NCBI GenBank assembly: GCA_963663375.1
Contig: OY760195.1
Location: 2,728,001-2,792,000 of the forward strand
Reading direction: 5' to 3'
DNA: 64,000 nt
From: JAYREN01 sp963663375
GTDB taxonomy: Bacteria; Acidobacteriota; Holophagae; Holophagales; Holophagaceae
Below the pieces are notes generated by a model, which saw only the letters and a program-made list of their open reading frames with translations, was not told the origin of the DNA and made no database searches. This document shows, piece by piece, positions 32,492 through 41,547 of the stretch. The stretch's first letter is position 1; every line of letters starts with the position of its first letter. A program made the translations under genes and the position numbers.

Positions 32492-33802
32492 TCAGAGTCT
32501 CCCCGCCAGGAAGCGCTCGGGCCAGGCGAAGCCTTCTTCGCGGTCGGGGCCGGTGCTGAGGTAGGCGATGGGGGCCTCGGCGGCTTCGGCGAGGGCATCC
32601 AGGTAGAAGCGCGCCTCCTTGGGCAGCTGGTCCAGGCTGCGGATGCCCCGAGTGGGCTGGCTCCAGCCCTTGAACATGCGCACTTCGGGGTGCAGGGTGA
32701 GCCAGTCCTGGGCGCAACCGGGGAGATGGGACACGAGGCCACCGTTGCCATCCCGGTACCCGGTCACTAGGCCCACTTCCGCAAAGCCATCCAGCACATC
32801 CACCTTCATCAGGCCCAGTCCGTCGGCGCCGTTGGTGCGCACCGCGTGGCGGGTGATGGGAACATCGAACCAGCCGCAGCGGCGGGGACGACCGGTGGTG
32901 GTGCCGAATTCCCGGCCCACTTCCCGCAGACGGTCACCGGTGGCGTCCAGCAGCTCGGAGGGCATGGGGCCAGCGCCCACCCGGGTGGTGTAGGCCTTGG
33001 CGACACCCAGCACCTTGCCCAGCACCTTGTGGGAGAGGCCAGTGCCGGTGAAGAGCCCGCCGATGCTGCAGTTGGAGCTGGTGACGAAGGGGTAGGTGCC
33101 GTGGTCGATATCCAGCAGGGTGGCCTGGGCACCCTCGAAGAGAATGGGCTCACCCTTGGCATTGGCATCCAGGAGATGGGACTGCACGTCGCCGATGAGG
33201 GGCAGCAGGGGAGCGGCGAACTCCATCAGGCGGGCGATGATGGTCTCGATGGTGGGCAGCTCGGCCGTGGGGCCGAGGAGGAGCCGCACTTCCTCATAGC
33301 CCGTGCTGATGCGCTCCGCGAGACTTTCGGGGTGTTTGAGGTCGCCCATGCGCACGCCCATGCGGGCCGCCTTCATCTCATAGGCCGGGCCGATGCCGCG
33401 GCCGGTGGTGCCGATCTTGTTGGCGCCTGCGCCGCCCTCGCGCCACTGATCAAGGGCGATGTGGTGGGGCAGGATCACGTGGGCCTTCTCGGAGATGAGC
33501 ATGCGCCCGGTGACGTCGATGCCGCGCTGGGCGAGGCGATCCAGCTCCTGCCGGAACACTTCCAGATTGAGCAGGACGCCTGAGCCCACCACCAGGAAAC
33601 ATTCGGGATGCAGAGCCCCGCTTGGAACCTGGTGCAGGGCGATGCTCTGGCCGTTGACCACCACGGTGTGGCCGGCGTTGTTACCGCCCTGGAAGCGCAC
33701 CACGTGCCGGAACTGGGGGCTGAGGAGGTCCACCAGCTTGCCTTTGCCTTCGTCGCCCCATTGCAGACCGAGAATGGCGAGGTTCCTAGAAGGATGGATC
33801 AT
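32492..33802 (-). CDS. purA: Adenylosuccinate synthetase
   Basis: Converts IMP + Asp + GTP to adenylosuccinate, first committed step to AMP. 436 residues. The GTP-binding loop QWGDEGKGKLVD (residues about 14-25) has the catalytic Asp, and NNAGHTVV (about 41-48) the catalytic His; GTTGRGIGPAYEMKAARMG (about 124-142) and the late RPRRCGWFD signature are present. The ATG at 33802 follows GGGAG. Divergent from clpC with a 157-base gap holding no clear promoter hexamers. Confidence 0.96.
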   Translation of the reverse strand: MIHPSRNLAILGLQWGDEGKGKLVDLLSPQFRHVVRFQGGNNAGHTVVVNGQSIALHQVPSGALHPECFLVVGSGVLLNLEVFRQELDRLAQRGIDVTGRMLISEKAHVILPHHIALDQWREGGAGANKIGTTGRGIGPAYEMKAARMGVRMGDLKHPESLAERISTGYEEVRLLLGPTAELPTIETIIARLMEFAAPLLPLIGDVQSHLLDANAKGEPILFEGAQATLLDIDHGTYPFVTSSNCSIGGLFTGTGLSHKVLGKVLGVAKAYTTRVGAGPMPSELLDATGDRLREVGREFGTTTGRPRRCGWFDVPITRHAVRTNGADGLGLMKVDVLDGFAEVGLVTGYRDGNGGLVSHLPGCAQDWLTLHPEVRMFKGWSQPTRGIRSLDQLPKEARFYLDALAEAAEAPIAYLSTGPDREEGFAWPERFLAGRL

Positions 33803-33959
33803 GGCGGGCTCCCAGCCTTTAAGATTACCGCCGACACCGCTTTCTTCCCACTCGCAAATGCCGCCCAGGGACATCCGCATGGGTTGGCGCTACCCTTGGG
33901 GCAGCCAGGGCAGGGGCTCCGCCCCGGAACCTCGCCCGAGCAGAACCTCCGGGGGATTC

Positions 33960-36416
33960 GTGTTTGAAAAGTTCACAGAGAAAGCCCGGCGCGTGATGTT
34001 TTTCGCGCGCTACGAGGCCAGCCAGTTCGGCTCGGAAAGCATCGGCAGCGGCCACCTACTCCTGGGTCTGCTAAGGGAGGCAGAAAAGACCTCCACGGGC
34101 CTGCTGGAGCGCATGGGGGTGCAGACCAACCTCCTGAGGGAGCGCCTCGTTGCGGCCCTCACGCCCAGAGACAAGAAGATCACGCCCAGCTCCACCAGCA
34201 TCGACATCCCCATGGAGGAGGAGGTCAAGCGCATCCTCCAGCATGCGGCCAGCGAGAGCGCCAAGCTCAACCACAAGCATGTGGGGGCCGAACACCTGCT
34301 CCTGGGGATGCTGAAGGAGGAGGCCTGCCTCGCGGGGCGGCTGCTGAAGGAGATGGGGGCCGATCTGATCGCCGCCAAGGAGATCCTCCTCGAGGCCACC
34401 AAGGAAGAGAAGATTTCCAAGAAGAAGAAGGAGCATCCCCTGCTCTCGGAGTTCGCCCGCAATCTTTCTGAGCTGGCCGAGCGCGGAATCTTCGACAACC
34501 TCATCGGGCGCGAGCTGGAGATCGAGCGCATCATCCAGATCCTCAGCCGCCGCCGCAAGAACAATCCGATCCTGCTGGGCGAGGCGGGTGTGGGCAAGAC
34601 GGCCATCGTCGAGGGGCTGGCCCAGCGGATCTACGAGGGTAACGTGCCTCCCAGCCTGGCGGACAAGCGCATCTACGCTCTGGATCTCAGCCTGGTGGTG
34701 GCGGGGACCAAGTACCGCGGACAGTTCGAGGAGCGCCTCAAGTCCATCATCCAGGAGGCCTCCAAGGACACTGCCGTGGTGCTCTTCATCGATGAGATCC
34801 ACAGCATCATCGGCACCGGCGCGGCGGAGGGCAGCCTGGATGCGGCCAATATCCTCAAACCGGCCCTGAGCCGCGGCGAGGTGCAGTGCATCGGCGCCAC
34901 CACCCACAAGGAGTTTGCCAAGTACATCGACAAGGACCGCTCGCTGGTGCGGCGTTTCCAACCGGTGAACGTCAACCCCCCGGACGAGGCCGAGAGCCTC
35001 CGCATCCTGGAAGGCATCCGCAGCCGCTACGAACTTTTCCATCGCGTGCGCTACGCCCCGGCCACGGTGCAGGCCGCGGTCTATCTCTCCAACCGCTACA
35101 TCACGGATCGCTTCCTACCGGACAAGGCCATCGATCTGCTGGACGAGGCGGGCGCCCGGGTGAAGCTGCGGGTGGGCCCCGGCAGCGGTGAGTCCAATCG
35201 CCTGGAAGATGAGCTGCACCGCGTCATCAATGAGATGAACGAGGCCGTGCTCAACCGCGATTTCGAGCGGGCGGTGCTACTGCGCCAGAAAGAGGTCCAG
35301 CTGCGGGAGAAGATCCAGAGTGCCACCCAGGATCTCAGCGAGGAGGACTACGAGAAATTCGCCCTGGTCACCGAGCAGGATGTGGAGGATGTGGTGGCCT
35401 CCTGGACGGGCATCCCCGTGAAGGCCCTCAAGAACGAGGAGAAGGCCAATCTCTCCAACATGGAGGAGCGCATCAACGATCGCGTTATCGGCCAGCAGGA
35501 GGCGGTCTCGGCAGTGAGCCGCGCCGTTCGTCGTGCCCGCACGGGCCTCAAGAATCCCAATCGGCCCATGGGCAGCTTCCTCTTCCTGGGCCCCACGGGC
35601 GTGGGCAAGACCGAACTGGCCAAAACTCTGGCTGCCTTCCTCTTCGGCGATCCCAAGAAGATGATCCGCTTTGACATGAGCGAATTCATGGAGAAGCACG
35701 AAGTCTCTAAGCTGCTTGGGGCCCCTCCGGGGTACGTGGGCTACGAGGAGGGTGGCCTGCTCACGGACCGCGTGCGGCGGAACCCGTACTGTGTGCTGCT
35801 CTTCGACGAGGTCGAGAAGGCCCACCCGGACCTGATGAACATCCTGCTCCAGATCTTCGACGATGGCATCGCCACGGACGCCTTCGGCAATGTGGTGGAT
35901 TTCAAGAACACCATCATCATCATGACCTCCAACGTGGGCAGTCGGGAGCTCCTGTCGGACAAGAGCCTGGGCTTCGTGGAGCAGGATCACCGCCCCGATG
36001 CCAAGGCCGGGGATGCCATGAAGGTGCTGAAGCGCACCTTCCCCCCGGAATTCCTGAACCGCATCGACGAGATCGTGGTGTTCAGCCGCCTCGGGGACGA
36101 GGAATTGCGCAAAATCGTACGCCTGCTCATCGGAGATCTCAATATCACCCTTCAGAAACATAAGCTGGTGGTGGATCTTTCCGATGCCGCCGTGGACCTC
36201 ATCGTGAAGACTACGGCCCGGGACCGCTCCTACGGGGCCCGCCCGCTCCGCAGGGCCATCCAGAAGCAGGTGGAAGATCCTCTGGCGGAACTCATGGTGG
36301 CCCAGGAGGCGGTGCCCGCGGGCAGCGTGTTCTTCGACCTGCTCGAGGATCACCTCGTACCCACCTTTACCCCCCTGACCAGCTCCGAGCCCTCCCTGGT
36401 TGGGGCCTCGGAATGA
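33960..36416 (+). CDS. clpC: ATP-dependent Clp protease ATPase subunit ClpC
   Basis: Hsp100 unfoldase that feeds ClpP, 818 residues. Order: Clp_N repeats (about 1-145), AAA1 with Walker A GEAGVGKTAIVEGL (about 206), a UVR motif in the middle domain (RVINEMNEAVLNRDFERAVL, about 420) that distinguishes ClpC from ClpA/ClpB, AAA2 with Walker A GPTGVGKTELAKTL (about 543), and the C-terminal D2-small domain (SYGARPLRRAIQKQVEDPLA). GTG start at 33960 after GGGGGA; the longer frame is antisense to purA. McsA/McsB and CtsR are not adjacent. Confidence 0.95.
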   Translation: MFEKFTEKARRVMFFARYEASQFGSESIGSGHLLLGLLREAEKTSTGLLERMGVQTNLLRERLVAALTPRDKKITPSSTSIDIPMEEEVKRILQHAASESAKLNHKHVGAEHLLLGMLKEEACLAGRLLKEMGADLIAAKEILLEATKEEKISKKKKEHPLLSEFARNLSELAERGIFDNLIGRELEIERIIQILSRRRKNNPILLGEAGVGKTAIVEGLAQRIYEGNVPPSLADKRIYALDLSLVVAGTKYRGQFEERLKSIIQEASKDTAVVLFIDEIHSIIGTGAAEGSLDAANILKPALSRGEVQCIGATTHKEFAKYIDKDRSLVRRFQPVNVNPPDEAESLRILEGIRSRYELFHRVRYAPATVQAAVYLSNRYITDRFLPDKAIDLLDEAGARVKLRVGPGSGESNRLEDELHRVINEMNEAVLNRDFERAVLLRQKEVQLREKIQSATQDLSEEDYEKFALVTEQDVEDVVASWTGIPVKALKNEEKANLSNMEERINDRVIGQQEAVSAVSRAVRRARTGLKNPNRPMGSFLFLGPTGVGKTELAKTLAAFLFGDPKKMIRFDMSEFMEKHEVSKLLGAPPGYVGYEEGGLLTDRVRRNPYCVLLFDEVEKAHPDLMNILLQIFDDGIATDAFGNVVDFKNTIIIMTSNVGSRELLSDKSLGFVEQDHRPDAKAGDAMKVLKRTFPPEFLNRIDEIVVFSRLGDEELRKIVRLLIGDLNITLQKHKLVVDLSDAAVDLIVKTTARDRSYGARPLRRAIQKQVEDPLAELMVAQEAVPAGSVFFDLLEDHLVPTFTPLTSSEPSLVGASE

Positions 36417-36541
36417 AGCTTTCTATGGGGTGGTGAACCCTTTTCGTGGGGAACGCACCTAGAATGAATGAGCGAAGCGCCTCCCTCATGCGGGGGTCTG
36501 CGACTTCCTGACGAATGAAACCCTCTGGCCCTGGATCCTGA

Positions 36542-39139
36542 ATGCCCATTCCGAACGACGCCCGACGCCCTTTCGACGCACGACGTAGCTTTTCCCTGAA
36601 GGGTGGCCTGCTGCCGCTCGTCCTGGTGGCGGGCCTTCAGGCCGTGCCCGCCCTGGCCCAGGACTCCGAGGTGATCTCCAAGATTGAAGTCCTGGGGGCC
36701 ACCAAGCTCACGCCGGAGACGGTGATCTTCAAGGCGGGCCTGAAGGTGGGCGACGATCTGCGCACCCTCGACTTCACCGCCATCCTCGACAAGCTGTGGG
36801 CCTCCGGGGCCTTCGAGGACATCAAGTTCGAGGTGGAGGAGACCAAGGAGGGGCGCAAGCTCATCATCCGCGTGGCGGAACGCCCCATCGTCAAGGAGAT
36901 CGATTACCGCGGCGGTACCGAGGTCGGTCTCACCAACCTGAAGGACAAGATCAAGGAGAAGAAGCTCGAGATCACGCCGAACACGGTGTACTCCCCCGAC
37001 GCCGCCCGGAAGATCAAGGGCCTAATCGTGGAACAGTGTGCCGACAAGGGGTTTCGCAATCCCGTGATCGATGTGACCCTCGAGCCCATGGGCGGCGGGC
37101 TTGCGCGCCTGGTCTTCGACATCAAGGAGGGCGGCAAGGTCAAGATCTACAAGGTGGCCTTCCGGGGCAACAAGGTGCTGACCACGGCCCATCTTCGCGG
37201 GGTCATGGCCAAGACTCGGCAGCACTGGATGTTCAGCTGGCTCACGTCCCACGATCTGCTGGTGGACAAGAACCTCGAGGACGATCTCCAGAACATCAAG
37301 AAGGAATACTGGCGACAGGGCTACAAGGATGTCTTCGTAGGGCAGCCCACCATCGAGGTTACGGACTTCACCACTCCCAGACAGAAGAGGAAGAACGAGA
37401 AACGGATCAAGGAGGCCAAGTCGCCCAAGTACGACCTGCGCACGACCCTCACCATTCCCGTACTCGAGGGTGAAAAATTCTACGAGGGCAAGCTCAAGAT
37501 CGAAGGTAACAACAAGCTCTTCAAGAATGAGGCAGGCGAGAAATACCTGCGCCTCAAGATTGCCGAGGCCAAGCGGGACAACCGCTCCATGATCGCCAAA
37601 TTCTTGGATTTGAAGCCCTCCGCTGAGGATCTGCCTGCGGACAAGCAGCGTCCCTTCGATCTCGACGCCCTCAACAAGGGTGTGGACAAGATCCGGGAGA
37701 CCTATTCCAACCTGAGCTACATCATGTTCCGGGCGGACAAGAAGCTGGAAGTGCGCGAAGAGGGTGGCGTCAAGAAGGTGGACACCACGTTGAAGTTCGA
37801 CGAGGGCGAGCCCTACACCATCCGTCGCATCACCTTCGAGGGGAATACCACCACCAAGGACAAGGTGCTGAGGCGCGCCCTGATGGTGAAGGAGGGCGAT
37901 CCCTTCAGCATGGAAGGCTTCAAGGATTCCTTCACCGGGCTGGGCCAGTTGGGCTACTTCGATGTGAAGAACCAGGAACCAGACATCAAACCCGACCCCG
38001 AAAAGCCTCTGGTGGATATCCGGATCAAGGGCGAAGAGGCCGGCGTCAACGAGCTGCTCTTCCAGGGCGGCTACGGTTCCCTGTTCGGGTTCAGCCTGGG
38101 GGTCAGCTTCTCCACCAAGAACCTGGGGGGCGGCGGCGAGACCCTTGGCTTCAGCTACAACGGCGGCAAGTACCAGCGCAACTTCTCGGTTTCCTTCTCG
38201 GAACCCTACATCTTCGACATGCCCTATTCCCTCTCGGCTTCCATTGCCGATGGCACAACGGACTATGATGCTTCCCGGGTGGGCGTGGCCAACGCCTACA
38301 AGCAGTTCACCCGCAGCCTGGGGCTGTCCACGGGCACCCGCCTCAGCACCTTCTTCCCTGGTAAGCGGTGGGCCTTCTTTACCACCTATGCGGTGGGTTA
38401 CAACTTCCGCATGATTCGCCTGGAGGGCGGTCGCAACTACTATTTCCGCGACTCCAGCACCCAGCTCACCTCGACGATCAACCAGAGCCTCACCTACAGC
38501 ACGGTGAACCACCCCTTCAAGCCCACCTCGGGCACTAAGCTGGGCATGAACCTGGAGTACGGCGGCTGGCAGTTCGGCACGGACAAGCCCTTCTACCGAG
38601 CCACCTGGGAATTCACCAAGATCGCCAATATCGCCGAGCGCCACATCTTCGCGGCGAACATGACCTATGGCTACCTCAAGAACCTCAGCAGCGCCCAGCT
38701 TCCGCTGTGGGAGATGTACCGTCCCGGCGGGGAAAACAGCATCCGCGGGTACCGCTATGGTCAGGTGGGTAGCGCCCTCAAGGACAACAATCAGAATCTG
38801 GTGGTTGTTGGGGGCAACAAGCAGTTCATTGCGAATCTGGAATATCAGTTCAAGATCGCCGACCAGTTCCGAACAGTGCTCTTCTACGATGCGGGTAACG
38901 CCTGGGCTCCGGGCACTTCCGTCTTCAGTCGCGACTGGTTCGACGGCAAGGATGGTTACGGCAACGATGTCAGATACCGCAATCCCACCCTGGTCCGTTC
39001 CATGGGTGTGGAACTCCGGTTCTTCCTGCCTATCAGTCCTGCGCCGCTGCGCCTCATCTGGTCCAAGAAGCTGAATCCCTATCCCTTCGATCTCGAGTCC
39101 AAGACGGACTTCCAGTTCAGCATTGGGACCACCTTCTAA
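36542..39139 (+). CDS. bamA: Outer membrane protein assembly factor BamA
   Basis: Omp85 insertase of the outer membrane, 865 residues. A signal peptide ends at VPALAQ-DS (about residue 40). POTRA domains occupy about 45-480 (IEVLGATKLTPETVIFKAGL, VAFRGNKVLTTAHLRG, ITFEGNTTTKDKVLRRALM). The barrel follows to the C-terminus with the conserved GGENSIRGYRYGQVG segment near 735, the L6 loop RGY motif, and ends in an aromatic residue (GTTF). One POTRA is enlarged by a Lys-rich insert (about 285-300). The OmpH-type chaperone follows 58 bases downstream. Confidence 0.95.
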   Translation: MPIPNDARRPFDARRSFSLKGGLLPLVLVAGLQAVPALAQDSEVISKIEVLGATKLTPETVIFKAGLKVGDDLRTLDFTAILDKLWASGAFEDIKFEVEETKEGRKLIIRVAERPIVKEIDYRGGTEVGLTNLKDKIKEKKLEITPNTVYSPDAARKIKGLIVEQCADKGFRNPVIDVTLEPMGGGLARLVFDIKEGGKVKIYKVAFRGNKVLTTAHLRGVMAKTRQHWMFSWLTSHDLLVDKNLEDDLQNIKKEYWRQGYKDVFVGQPTIEVTDFTTPRQKRKNEKRIKEAKSPKYDLRTTLTIPVLEGEKFYEGKLKIEGNNKLFKNEAGEKYLRLKIAEAKRDNRSMIAKFLDLKPSAEDLPADKQRPFDLDALNKGVDKIRETYSNLSYIMFRADKKLEVREEGGVKKVDTTLKFDEGEPYTIRRITFEGNTTTKDKVLRRALMVKEGDPFSMEGFKDSFTGLGQLGYFDVKNQEPDIKPDPEKPLVDIRIKGEEAGVNELLFQGGYGSLFGFSLGVSFSTKNLGGGGETLGFSYNGGKYQRNFSVSFSEPYIFDMPYSLSASIADGTTDYDASRVGVANAYKQFTRSLGLSTGTRLSTFFPGKRWAFFTTYAVGYNFRMIRLEGGRNYYFRDSSTQLTSTINQSLTYSTVNHPFKPTSGTKLGMNLEYGGWQFGTDKPFYRATWEFTKIANIAERHIFAANMTYGYLKNLSSAQLPLWEMYRPGGENSIRGYRYGQVGSALKDNNQNLVVVGGNKQFIANLEYQFKIADQFRTVLFYDAGNAWAPGTSVFSRDWFDGKDGYGNDVRYRNPTLVRSMGVELRFFLPISPAPLRLIWSKKLNPYPFDLESKTDFQFSIGTTF

Positions 39140-39197
39140 ACCTCTGGGGACGGATTTCCACCTTCCCGTTAAACTGAACCTTCACTCTGGAGTCAAC

Positions 39198-39770
39198 ATG
39201 CGTCGTTTTGTCACCGCCCTGGCCTTGGCTGCCGCCCTTCCCGCCGTCGCCCAGGAACCCATCACCCGCCTGGGAGTCTTCGCCCCCGAGCGCGTCATCA
39301 CTACCTCCGTGCGGGCCAAGAAGGTCTTCGCCGAGATGGAAGTGCTCAGCAAGACCCTGCGCGAAAGGATCAATGGCAAGGCCGAGGAGATGCAGAAGCT
39401 GGAACAGCAGATCAAGTCTCCCGCCCTCAGCGAAGAAGGCCGGGCCAAGCTCCAGCGGGAGTTCCAGGACGGCGAGCTCGCTTTCAAGCGCCTCCAGGAG
39501 GACAGCCAGAAGGAGTTCCAGACGGCGCAGCAGAAGGCCATGGGTCAGTTCAACCAGGAGATCGGACCCATCCTCATGGATCTCGCCAAGGAGCTGAAGC
39601 TCCAGATGCTGCTCCAGTGGAACGAGCAGATCATGATCCCCGTGGATGCCGCTGCCATCGCCTCCTTCTCGGATGAGCTGGCCAAGCGCTACGACAAGAA
39701 GTTCGAGGCCGGTGCCCCGGCCCCCGCCCCCACTAAGCCAGCCGCCAAGCCCGCCCCCGCCAAGAAGTAG
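39198..39770 (+). CDS. OmpH/Skp-family periplasmic chaperone
   Basis: A 190-residue protein with signal peptide (MRRFVTALALAAALPAVAQ) and a long central coiled coil (about 45-130, Lys/Glu/Gln-rich), the tentacle region of Skp trimers that hold unfolded outer-membrane proteins. The C-terminal 20 residues are an Ala/Pro/Lys-rich tail. Position directly after bamA is the common arrangement. The ATG at 39198 is the only one giving a signal peptide; the upstream frame extension overlaps bamA and is rejected. Confidence 0.88.
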   Translation: MRRFVTALALAAALPAVAQEPITRLGVFAPERVITTSVRAKKVFAEMEVLSKTLRERINGKAEEMQKLEQQIKSPALSEEGRAKLQREFQDGELAFKRLQEDSQKEFQTAQQKAMGQFNQEIGPILMDLAKELKLQMLLQWNEQIMIPVDAAAIASFSDELAKRYDKKFEAGAPAPAPTKPAAKPAPAKK

Positions 39771-39820
39771 GCCTGTCAGACGCGAGGGCCGGGCTTGGCC
39801 TGGACAGCGCGTGGGGAGCA

Positions 39821-39865
39821 CGAGGGGGACATCGCGAGCCGCAGGCGAGCAGGCGGTCCCCCTCG
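39821..39865. repeat. Inverted repeat between convergent ompH and dut
   Basis: Perfect 10-bp arms (39821-39830 and 39856-39865, CGAGGGGGAC and its complement) flank a 25-base G+C-rich loop. No U-run, so it may be a weak bidirectional terminator or an RNA-stability element. Confidence 0.45.
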
Positions 39866-39871
39866 TTCACG

Positions 39872-40330
39872 TCAAACGCGGCCGGTTGAGCCGTAGCCAC
39901 CCTCGCCGCGCTCGGTTCTGCCGAGGGCGGCGAGATTCGTTTCGGGAGCCCATTCCCAGGTGGCGACGGGGGCCACCAGGAGCTGGGCGATGCGGTCGCC
40001 GCGGCGGATCTCAAAGGGCTCCAAGCCGTGGTTGATGAGCACCACCGCCACTTCACCCCGGTAGTCGGCATCGATGGTGCCGGGGGCGTTGAGTACGGTG
40101 ATGCCATGGCGCAGGGCCAGTCCGGAACGGGGACGGACCTGGGCCTCGAAGCCCACGGGAATGGCAAGCGAAAGCCCCGTCGGGATCAGGTGGCGTGCTC
40201 CCGGCAGCAGGACCAGAGGTTCCGATTCTGGGAGGGCGGCGCGCAGGTCCATGCCCGCGGCGTGGGCGGTGGCGTACTCGGGAAGGGGCAGGCCCTCGCC
40301 GTGGGGGAGGATGTGCAAGGGGATCTGCAT
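39872..40330 (-). CDS. dut: dUTP diphosphatase
   Basis: Trimeric dUTPase that hydrolyses dUTP to dUMP + PPi, 152 residues. The five family motifs are in order: AAGMDLRA (about 24), PRSGLALRHGI (about 68), NAPGTIDADYRGEV (about 80, catalytic Asp), RRGDRIAQLLV (about 109) and the C-terminal RTERGEGGYGSTG P-loop-like motif (about 138). The ATG at 40330 lies two bases after the thiolase-like gene stop, so both are one transcript. Confidence 0.95.
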   Translation of the reverse strand: MQIPLHILPHGEGLPLPEYATAHAAGMDLRAALPESEPLVLLPGARHLIPTGLSLAIPVGFEAQVRPRSGLALRHGITVLNAPGTIDADYRGEVAVVLINHGLEPFEIRRGDRIAQLLVAPVATWEWAPETNLAALGRTERGEGGYGSTGRV

Positions 40331-40332
40331 GG

Positions 40333-41400
40333 TCAGGACCTCGAGATGGCCATGGCGATACCTGGGCCGCCGATGGCTGGGATCAGGGCGATACCGGTCT
40401 GAAGCTGCTCGGCCTGTAGGGTAAAGGCGAGGGACGCCAGGAGGCGGGCGCCGCTGGCCCCTAGAGGATCCCCCAGGGCCAGGGCGCCGCCTCGGAGGTT
40501 TACCTTGGCCGGATCGATCTCCGGCATTTCCTTGAGTAGCGCCACTAGATGAGCCGCCGAGGCCTCGTGGATCTCCCAGCAATCGATCTGCTGAAAGGTC
40601 AGGCCGAGGCGCTGCAGCAGCCTTCGCAGGGCGCCCGCCGAATCGGCCCCCATTTCCACCCAGTCCAGGATTCGCGCGAGGGGAGCCTCTGGAGCAGAGG
40701 ACAGAAGCAGGGTGGCCGCGCCATCGCCGGGTGCGGCCAGGCCCGTTGGCGGGAGCGGAATGGGGGAGGCCTCCGGGGGCTCATCCTCCCGGATCACTTG
40801 GGGTTGCTTTCGATGGATGACGCTCAGGAGGGCGATCTCCTGGGCTCGGCAATCCCTCGAATCAGTGGCCTTCCGGCGACTGCCTTCGGTCCAGGCCGCC
40901 AGGTCATCGTTCCGGAGGGGGCCTTGCCCGGAGATGATTTGCAGGTCCGGGTCCATGGCGGCGCCACCGAGCAGCAGACTGTCGAACAGATCCGCCTCGC
41001 CAAACCGCACACCCCACCGGGCCCCAGGCAGGAGATAGGGGGCCTGGGAGGCACTCTCGGTGCCCCCGGCCAAGGCGAAGACGCCCCGCCCCAGTTGGAG
41101 GCCCTGGGCGGCCAGGGCCACGGCCTTCAGGCCGGAGGCGGAGCCGCCGCTAAAGGTGTACGCGGGGACATCCGTTGGGATGCCCGCCGCTCGGGCGGCG
41201 GCTGGGGCCGGGTTGCCACCCTGGAGCCCCGGGTGGACAGATCCCAGAATGACCTCGGCAATCTGGTCCGGGGCGACGCGGCCGCGGCGAAGGGTTTCTC
41301 CCAGGGCGTGGGCGGCGAGTTCGGTTGGGCTCACATCCCTGAGGAGGCCTCCGAAGGCACCCAGGGGAGTCCGGGCGGCGGCGAGAATGTAGACAGGCAA
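40333..41400 (-). CDS. Thiolase-fold protein lacking the catalytic residues
   Basis: A 355-residue member of the acetyl-CoA acetyltransferase family by overall sequence (ILAAARTPLGAFGG, ALAGGTESASQAPYLL, GGALALGDPLGASGARLL). Every catalytic position is changed: the nucleophilic Cys (Cys89 of Zoogloea thiolase) is Ser87 in SGGSASG, the Asn-Glu-Ala-Phe Asn is His278, the conserved His of GHPxGASG is Asp311, and the second Cys is replaced at Pro341/Ala342. Also short by about 35 residues. Family membership is clear; thiolase activity is unlikely. It may bind a CoA ester or a protein partner. Co-transcribed with dut. Confidence 0.75.
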   Translation of the reverse strand: MPVYILAAARTPLGAFGGLLRDVSPTELAAHALGETLRRGRVAPDQIAEVILGSVHPGLQGGNPAPAAARAAGIPTDVPAYTFSGGSASGLKAVALAAQGLQLGRGVFALAGGTESASQAPYLLPGARWGVRFGEADLFDSLLLGGAAMDPDLQIISGQGPLRNDDLAAWTEGSRRKATDSRDCRAQEIALLSVIHRKQPQVIREDEPPEASPIPLPPTGLAAPGDGAATLLLSSAPEAPLARILDWVEMGADSAGALRRLLQRLGLTFQQIDCWEIHEASAAHLVALLKEMPEIDPAKVNLRGGALALGDPLGASGARLLASLAFTLQAEQLQTGIALIPAIGGPGIAMAISRS

Positions 41401-41510
41401 GGGCGCTCCAGCACTTCACCCACCTTATCACTCCGCAAGGGAAGCCCGTGGTCGTCCAGGCAGGCGGCTCTTGCTAATCTTTTCTCTGCTTCGCGCGTTT
41501 TACCTACTGT

Positions 41511-41526
41511 CCGAGTTCGAACTCGG
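41511..41526. promoter_or_regulatory. 16-bp perfect palindrome upstream of the DUF4097-like gene
   Basis: CCGAGTTCGAACTCGG is a perfect palindrome 21 bases before the start codon. The spacing fits an operator over the promoter or leader; with the following TTCTTT it could also form a tight hairpin. No regulator gene is adjacent. Confidence 0.4.
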
Positions 41527-41547
41527 TTCTTTCCCAAAGGGGAGACC

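Noticed and set aside
40549..41547. Long plus-strand extension in front of the DUF4097-like gene
   Set aside because: Antisense to the thiolase-like gene; the real start has a signal peptide and ribosome-binding site at 41548.
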